In this document: piece by piece, positions 59,117-64,000 of the stretch
Position numbering within the stretch: the first letter of the stretch is position 1
How the letters are laid out: each line of letters starts with the position of its first letter
NCBI RefSeq assembly: GCF_009388985.1
Contig: NZ_CP036422.1
Coordinates: forward strand, 1-64,000
DNA length: 64,000 nt
Source of the DNA: Halioglobus maricola
GTDB lineage: Bacteria; Pseudomonadota; Gammaproteobacteria; Pseudomonadales; Halieaceae
Reading direction: 5' to 3'
Notes under the pieces: generated by a model
What the model was told of the DNA's origin: nothing
The model's database searches: none
The model's input: only the letters and a program-made list of their open reading frames with translations
Made by a program: the position numbers and the translations under genes

Positions 59117-60421
59117 CTACAGGTCTTTGAAAAACACCTTGGAGTTTCGCTGCAGGTTGTACAGCGCTTGCCGCTGGCCTGGCAATTCGTCTCTGGAGTG
59201 TTCCGCGAAGCCCTGCTCGAGAAACCAGTGCGCGGTCTGGGTGCTGAGAACGAAGACGCTCGTCAGGCCCTGGCTGCGCGCTTCTTTTTCCAGTTCCAGC
59301 AGCAGGCGTTGCCCGCGCTGGCCTCCGCGGTAGTCCGGGTGGGTAACAACGCAGGCAATCTCACCGCAACTATCCTCGGGGAATGGATAGAGCGCTGCAC
59401 AGGCGATAATGCGCCCATCCCTGACCAGTAGCCGGAAACGTTGGATCTCTTGCTCGAGCAATTCGCGGGAACGTTTTAGCAGGATGCCCTGTTGTTCCAG
59501 TGGTTCAATGAGCTCGAGGATACCGCCGACATCTTCGATATCGGCGCGACGCGACTGTTCGTAATCGAGATTGGCAACAAGGGTGCCACTACCATCGTGG
59601 GTGAACAGTTCCTCCAGCAGGGCGCAGTCATCCTGGTAGCTGATGATCTGGCAGCGCGGCACACCCTGCTTGCAGGCGTGTTGGGCTGTGTGGAGCAGGG
59701 TGCGCTGTTCCGGCTTGTCGACTTCCAGATCTTCAATCTGACTCACCGCCAGCTGCTGTAGTAGTTCTCCTGCGGCATTGGTGACGCCGGCTTCAGCGCC
59801 GAACAGGATCAGTTTGTCAGCGCCGATAGCAGCTGCGCAGTTTACCGCGATATCTTCCAGCGCCAGGCTGAAGATCTCTCCGGTCGGCGAGTATCCCAGG
59901 GGCGACAGCAGCACGATGGAGCCATCGCGCAACTGGCTGTGAATACCGTCGACATCGACGCGTCGCACGCGGCCTGTGTGCTGAAAATCCACGCCGTCGA
60001 CGACCCCCATGGGCCGTGCAGTCACGAAGTTGCCCGAACAGACCCGGATGCGCGCTCCCTGCATGGGGGAATTGGGCAGCCCCATCGACAGCAGCGCCTC
60101 GAATTGTGCTCGCAACGAGCCGGCCGCATCCTTTACATGCTCCAGCGACTCAGTATCGGTGACGCGTATGTCCTTGTGAATCACACTTTCAATGCCGGCG
60201 GATTTGAGTCGCGAAGCAATTTGCGGCCGTGCGCCGTGGATCAGTACCAGGTTGACCCCAAGGCTTTTAAGCAGGGCGATGTCGTGGATGATATTGGGGA
60301 AATTGTCGTGCAGCGCGACTTCGCCCCCCAGCATCAGCACGAAGGTCTTGCCCCGGTGCGTATTGATATAGGGTGCGGTGTTCCTGAACCAGCGGATATG
60401 GGCCCGGCCCGACGTGGTCAC
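59117..60421 (-). CDS. argA: N-acetylglutamate synthase
   Basis: ArgA acetylates glutamate, the first committed step of arginine synthesis, and is usually inhibited by arginine. The 434-residue protein joins an amino-acid-kinase-like regulatory domain (about 1-290, WFRNTAPYINTHRGKTFVLMLGGE, LLSPLGYSPTGE) to a C-terminal GNAT domain (about 295-434, DYRGGQRGQRLLLELE). The start is GTG 60421. Order argE-argA is shared with Pseudomonas, where gshA normally follows; here the porin does. Confidence 0.95.
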   Translation of the reverse strand: MTTSGRAHIRWFRNTAPYINTHRGKTFVLMLGGEVALHDNFPNIIHDIALLKSLGVNLVLIHGARPQIASRLKSAGIESVIHKDIRVTDTESLEHVKDAAGSLRAQFEALLSMGLPNSPMQGARIRVCSGNFVTARPMGVVDGVDFQHTGRVRRVDVDGIHSQLRDGSIVLLSPLGYSPTGEIFSLALEDIAVNCAAAIGADKLILFGAEAGVTNAAGELLQQLAVSQIEDLEVDKPEQRTLLHTAQHACKQGVPRCQIISYQDDCALLEELFTHDGSGTLVANLDYEQSRRADIEDVGGILELIEPLEQQGILLKRSRELLEQEIQRFRLLVRDGRIIACAALYPFPEDSCGEIACVVTHPDYRGGQRGQRLLLELEKEARSQGLTSVFVLSTQTAHWFLEQGFAEHSRDELPGQRQALYNLQRNSKVFFKDL

Positions 60422-60508
60422 GTTCTATCCCAACTCTTTGATTAATAGCGAATTATCTAGATTACCGGACTCCCGCCCTATTACCCAATGGCAATAATGC
60501 ACATCTGC

Positions 60509-61660
60509 TTACAGGCAGTAGTGACGGATAAACTGTTCGAGCAGGGCGATGCAGGGCCGGATCTGGTCCAACGGCATGAACTCGTCTGGCTGGTGGGCCT
60601 GGTCGATAGAGCCGGGGCCCATGACGATGGTTTCCATCCCAAGCTGCTGCATGAAGGGCGCCTCGGTGGCGAAAGCCACGGCGATTGCATCGTTGCCGGT
60701 AAGCTTTTGCGCGAGCTGAACCAGCTCGGACTCTGCGTCTTGTTCAAAGGGCGAAACGTCCTGGATCAAAGAGCGCATCTCGATATCGATATTCCGGCGC
60801 GTCCCGATCTCCGTTAAGCGTTCGCGAATTTCCTCGCGGACTGTGCTGTTGCAGCCGGCGGGTGTCATGCGCAGGTCGAAGTGCAGCTCGCTCTGGCCGC
60901 AGATGCGGTTCGGGCTGTCACCGCCGTGGATGTGGCCGAGGTTAAGGGTGGGGAAGGCCACTTCGAAATGTGGGTTGCTATAGCGCTCGCCGAGAGTGCT
61001 GCGAAAGCTCATCAATTCCGCCATGACCTGATGCATGCTGTCCAGGGCGTTATTGCCCAGATTGGGGTTTGACGAGTGGCCTGCCTGGCCTTTCACATGC
61101 ACCGCTTCCATCATGATGCCTTTGTGCATGCGCACGGGGACCAGTGATGTCGGTTCCCCGATGATGGCGGCGCGCGCCTTGGGCTTGCCGGCCGCAGCGA
61201 GGGCGCGGGCGCCGTTCATGGAGCTCTCTTCGTCTGCGGTGGCGAGCAGGATAAGCGGCTGCTGCAGGTCCACGTCTGCGAAGCTTGCCGCGGCTGCGAT
61301 GGCCATGGGGAAGAAGCCCTTCATGTCGGTGCTGCCGAGACCATAGATACGCCCGTCACGTTCGTCGAGCGCCAGCGGGTTGCTTTTCCAGCGGCCCTCG
61401 TCAAAGGGAACGGTGTCGGTGTGGCCCGCCAGAACCAGACCGCCAGGGCCGGTGCCGCGGGTTGCAATCAGGTTGGCCTTGCTTCCGTCGGCGACGATCT
61501 CCTGGATCTCGGTGGCAAAGCCCATGCTCTCCAGCCAGGTGGCGAGCAGATCGATGACTTTGCGATTGCCCTGGTCCCAACTGGGGTCGGTAGAGCTGAC
61601 GGAGGGGAGTTGGATCAGTTGCCCGAGTTGTTCGAGGATAAGTTTTTCGTTGGCGGGCAT
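60509..61660 (-). CDS. argE: Acetylornithine deacetylase
   Basis: ArgE removes the acetyl group from N-acetylornithine. The 383-residue M20-family enzyme has the zinc ligand region LAGHTDTVPFDE, the bridging aspartate region GLGSTDMKGF, the catalytic TADEESSMNG and the ending GPGSIDQAHQPDEF. It sits between pit and argA on the same strand, with 87-89-base spacers on both sides. Confidence 0.94.
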   Translation of the reverse strand: MPANEKLILEQLGQLIQLPSVSSTDPSWDQGNRKVIDLLATWLESMGFATEIQEIVADGSKANLIATRGTGPGGLVLAGHTDTVPFDEGRWKSNPLALDERDGRIYGLGSTDMKGFFPMAIAAAASFADVDLQQPLILLATADEESSMNGARALAAAGKPKARAAIIGEPTSLVPVRMHKGIMMEAVHVKGQAGHSSNPNLGNNALDSMHQVMAELMSFRSTLGERYSNPHFEVAFPTLNLGHIHGGDSPNRICGQSELHFDLRMTPAGCNSTVREEIRERLTEIGTRRNIDIEMRSLIQDVSPFEQDAESELVQLAQKLTGNDAIAVAFATEAPFMQQLGMETIVMGPGSIDQAHQPDEFMPLDQIRPCIALLEQFIRHYCL

Positions 61661-61688
61661 GAAGAGTCCTGGTGACAGAGTTATAGCG

Positions 61689-61734
61689 GCTGAAGCCGAC
61701 TCATCAGAGTGTAGCCTCTGAGAGCCGCTTCAGC
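61689..61734. other. Compound hairpin between pit and argE
   Basis: GCTGAAGC (61689-61696) pairs with GCTTCAGC (61727-61734), enclosing CAGAG (61705-61709) paired with CTCTG (61716-61720). No U-tract follows in the minus direction; it may separate pit from argE expression. Confidence 0.4.
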
Positions 61735-61749
61735 AGCGTTAATCTCGCC

Positions 61750-63030
61750 TCAGGGGCTAAAGATTCCCTTGAACAGGAAGAAGAACAGGATAGCCAGGCC
61801 GGCGCCGGCAGGCAGGGTGATGATCCATGACATGAAGATGGTGCCGATCACTCGCAGGTTCAGGGCGGCGATCCCACGGGCGAAGCCCACGCCTAGCACC
61901 GCACCTACCAGCGTGTGGGTCGTCGAAATGGGCAGGCCGGTTGCGGAGGCCAGGACCACGGTAGCAGCGGCACCCAATTCGGCAGCGAAGCCGCGGCTGG
62001 GTGTGAGCTCGGTGATCTTGCGGCCAACCGTGGTGATCACGCGCCAGCCGTAGGTTGCCAGGCCCACGACAATACCTGCGGCACCCACCAACAGGATCCA
62101 CCAGGGCATGGCAGACTTGGCTGCGATTTCGCCGCCCGACTGAACGGTACTGGATATAGCTGCGAGAGGTCCGACGGCGTTGGCTACATCGTTGGAACCG
62201 TGAGCGAATGCCATGGAGCAGGCGGTGAAGACCATCAGGATGGCGAACACGCGCTCGACGTTCCCGAAACGGTTTTCCTCGTCATGATCGTCCTTGATGT
62301 TCTTGAGCAGCATCGCGCCGAAACCCGCGACCAGCAGGCCGACTACAACCGAGATGGGCAAGGCATTGGCGAATTTGCTGCCCAGGCCCAGGTCGAACTC
62401 CAGGCCCACATGTTTGAGGCCCTTGAGCAGCGTGACCATGGAGATCATAAAGCCCACCATCCACATGTAGATGGGGATGAACTTTTTGGCCCGGTTGAAG
62501 GGGTCGTCGGTGTCCAGGATGAGTTTTTTCACACTCATAAACAGGGCAAAGGACATTGTCCCTGCCAATACGGGCGAGACTACCCAGGAGGCAACGATGC
62601 TGCCTACCTTGCCCCAGTGAATAGCTTCCATGGAAATACCGACGGAGGCAAAGCCGACGATCGCACCGACGATAGAGTGGGTCGTGGATACCGGCCAGCC
62701 CTTGATGCTGGCGATCAACAGCCAGGTACCCGCTGCCAGCAGGGCCGACATCATGCCGTAGACCATTAGCTCAGGGTTGTCGGCCATGACCTCGGCATCG
62801 ATGATGCCTTTGCGAATGGTAGAGGTTACCTCGCCACCGGCCAGATAGGCCCCCAGAAACTCGAAGACCATGGCGATCAGGATGGCCTGCTTGATGGTCA
62901 GGGCGCGGGAACCCACCGATGTGCCCATGGCGTTGGCCACGTCATTGGCACCGATGCCCCAGGCCATGAAGAAGCCGAACAGGCAGGCCATAATCAGAAA
63001 GACACTGCCGTACTGAGCGATAATTTCCAT
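61750..63030 (-). CDS. pit: Inorganic phosphate transporter, PiT family
   Basis: A 426-residue membrane transporter for phosphate or metal-phosphate. The inverted-repeat signature motifs GANDVANAMGTSVGS (about 27-41) and GSNDVANAVGPLAAI in the second half are present, with about 10 helices. It follows the DUF47 gene by 32 bases, the usual pairing. Confidence 0.95.
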   Translation of the reverse strand: MEIIAQYGSVFLIMACLFGFFMAWGIGANDVANAMGTSVGSRALTIKQAILIAMVFEFLGAYLAGGEVTSTIRKGIIDAEVMADNPELMVYGMMSALLAAGTWLLIASIKGWPVSTTHSIVGAIVGFASVGISMEAIHWGKVGSIVASWVVSPVLAGTMSFALFMSVKKLILDTDDPFNRAKKFIPIYMWMVGFMISMVTLLKGLKHVGLEFDLGLGSKFANALPISVVVGLLVAGFGAMLLKNIKDDHDEENRFGNVERVFAILMVFTACSMAFAHGSNDVANAVGPLAAISSTVQSGGEIAAKSAMPWWILLVGAAGIVVGLATYGWRVITTVGRKITELTPSRGFAAELGAAATVVLASATGLPISTTHTLVGAVLGVGFARGIAALNLRVIGTIFMSWIITLPAGAGLAILFFFLFKGIFSP

Positions 63031-63062
63031 TGCGGTTTACCTAATCTATTATTTTGTGCGGA

Positions 63063-63743
63063 TTATTTGGCGAGCAGGATCTGCAGGCGGTCGCCTACCT
63101 TTTCAGCGATGTCTGCCAGTTCGCCAAGCAGGCCCATGGCGCGGTAGTAAAACATGACATCTACCGGGGCTAATTCGCTCTCCATTTTGTAGAGCTTACG
63201 GCGCAGGGAGAACTGTTGCTTGTCGGTTTTACGTTCCAGCTTGTCCAGTTCTTTCAGCATGGCCTCGACGCGCTTGACCTCGCGCCCCGAAAAGCCAACC
63301 TCAAGCAGTTCATCCAGTTCCTGAATAGCTTTCAGCGCGTGCTGGCAGCAGCATACGCTGGTGCTGGCAAGCTCTAAAACGGCGGGGAACAGTTTGTCTG
63401 GGAAGCGCAGGTCGCGGCCCATCACTACGCTCGCGAAATCTTGAGCGGTATTGGCGACCTGGTCCTGAATGCTGACCAGCTGTAACAGGTCGGAGCGGGG
63501 TACTGGCAGGAACAGGCTCTTGGGCAAATGACGCCGGACGTCGCGTTTGAGCTTGTCGGCGGCGCTTTCGTCCGCGCTGATTGCCTTGTGGATCTCTTTG
63601 GCCCGGCCCCAGTCCTCATCGGCCGTAGCCTGGAGTAATTCGGGGAGATGCTCGGCGGCTTCGGTCGCCACCTTCATGTGCAGCTGAATAGGGCCGATCG
63701 GTGATCGGCCAAAGAGACTGCCCAAAGGGTTTCGGCTGGCCAT
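63063..63743 (-). CDS. DUF47/TIGR00153 PhoU-like protein
   Basis: A 226-residue helical PhoU-like protein, typically encoded with Pit transporters and thought to regulate them. Visible features are the acidic residue-rich segments EDWGRAKEIHKAISADESAADKLK and the late EMLKELDKLERKTDKQQ, as in PhoU metal-binding helices. First gene of the minus-strand DUF47-pit-argE-argA-porin array, an order (without the porin) shared with Pseudomonas. Confidence 0.9.
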   Translation of the reverse strand: MASRNPLGSLFGRSPIGPIQLHMKVATEAAEHLPELLQATADEDWGRAKEIHKAISADESAADKLKRDVRRHLPKSLFLPVPRSDLLQLVSIQDQVANTAQDFASVVMGRDLRFPDKLFPAVLELASTSVCCCQHALKAIQELDELLEVGFSGREVKRVEAMLKELDKLERKTDKQQFSLRRKLYKMESELAPVDVMFYYRAMGLLGELADIAEKVGDRLQILLAK

Positions 63744-63805
63744 ATTTTGACTCCGTAGCGCGGGGGGTGTCTATTTTTTCGGCAGTATAGGAGGAACAAG
63801 AGAGC

Positions 63806-63823
63806 TTGTCATAAAAAGTTCAT
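63806..63823 (+). promoter_or_regulatory. Weak Pho-box-like sequence
   Basis: TTGTCATAAAAAGTTCAT matches 13 of 18 positions of the PhoB box CTGTCATAAATCTGTCAT. It lies 63 bases upstream of the DUF47 start but is oriented toward the plus strand. A GACCCC/GGGGTC hairpin (63860-63876) follows. Suggestive only. Confidence 0.3.
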
Positions 63824-63962
63824 ATTTCTCTGGCGAGGGCCCGCACAGCTGGATCCGGCGACCCCCAACAGGGGTCCCTGTGCTAGCATACCGGGCAGTC
63901 GATAATTGCTTCCGGAAGAGCGAATTGCTTCACTCCGGTTACGCCCAAGGGAACACGAAACT

Positions 63963-64000
63963 ATGGCCATGGACAACGGAGGATTGTTTGCCGAGCAGCG
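63963..64000 (+). CDS. Start of a gene cut by the window end, unknown
   Basis: An ATG at 63963 (or 63969) opens a frame MAMDNGGLFAEQR that continues past the window. GGGAACACG lies upstream. Twelve or thirteen residues are not enough to name a family; whether this is a real gene cannot be decided here. Confidence 0.35.
   Translation, partial: MAMDNGGLFAEQ

Overview
The window is an origin-proximal chromosome segment from a GC-rich aerobic gammaproteobacterium. It starts exactly on the TTG start codon of dnaA, so the record was probably rotated to dnaA. Protein motifs and gene order suggest a marine, Pseudomonas-related lineage (Cellvibrionales/Halieaceae-like). That placement is inference from synteny and from families such as DUF3604, UrcA and a VPTL-type sorting signal; no rRNA is present to confirm it. 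No tRNA, rRNA, CRISPR array, insertion sequence or prophage was seen. Almost all of the window is dense core-genome coding sequence.

Layout. 1-6.3 kb: dnaA-dnaN-recF-gyrB, with two perfect ParB-binding parS palindromes inside recF. 6.3-11.8 kb: the main accessory stretch, with a secreted DUF3604 metal-dependent protein, a small UrcA-family protein and a 993-residue DUF11-repeat surface protein with a VPTL C-terminal anchor. 11.9-17.1 kb (minus): glyQ-glyS-gmhB and rmuC. 17.2-18.9 kb (plus): a lipid A-type acyltransferase and djlA. 18.9-24.6 kb (minus): def-fmt-rsmB-trkA-trkH. 24.8-29.3 kb (plus): LysM protein, dprA, tsaC, hemF, aroE. 29.3-32.2 kb: gamma carbonic anhydrase, YheV zinc ribbon, a conserved unknown and a MATE exporter. 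32.5-40.2 kb: a cytochrome c oxidase (caa3-like) cluster with its assembly factors, lacking the heme A synthase gene usually found there. 40.2-46.5 kb: polA, mtfA, engB, cytochromes c5 and c4, and dsbA. 46.5-50.2 kb (minus): cysteine synthase, Bcr/CflA exporter, SDR and an Lrp regulator. 50.5-57.8 kb: leuA, a sodium/alanine symporter, a threonine/serine dehydratase, a DUF6279 lipoprotein, ilvD and a small secreted protein. 58-63.7 kb (minus): DUF47/PhoU-like protein, Pit transporter, argE, argA and an OprO/OprP-type porin.

How the parts work together. The first block supplies replication initiation, the sliding clamp, gap repair and supercoiling, with the parS sites coupling origin DNA to ParB. 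The def-fmt-rsmB and glyQS genes serve translation. The cox cluster together with cytochromes c4/c5, hemF and DsbA forms a periplasmic respiratory and cytochrome maturation module. leuA, ilvD, lrp, argA and argE serve amino-acid synthesis. The DUF47-Pit pair and the porin suggest a phosphate uptake route.

The most interesting unannotated object is a probable small RNA at about 43873-43991, in the polA-engB interval. This is the locus that holds Spot 42 in enterics and ErsA in Pseudomonas. It has an extracytoplasmic-sigma-like promoter, a strong terminator and three TTCCCC motifs, each in a predicted hairpin. Other points of note are the paired parS sites, the absent ctaA, a DprA without its N-terminal domain, a DsbA with a CGHC active site, and repeated dyads between the porin and a small secreted protein.
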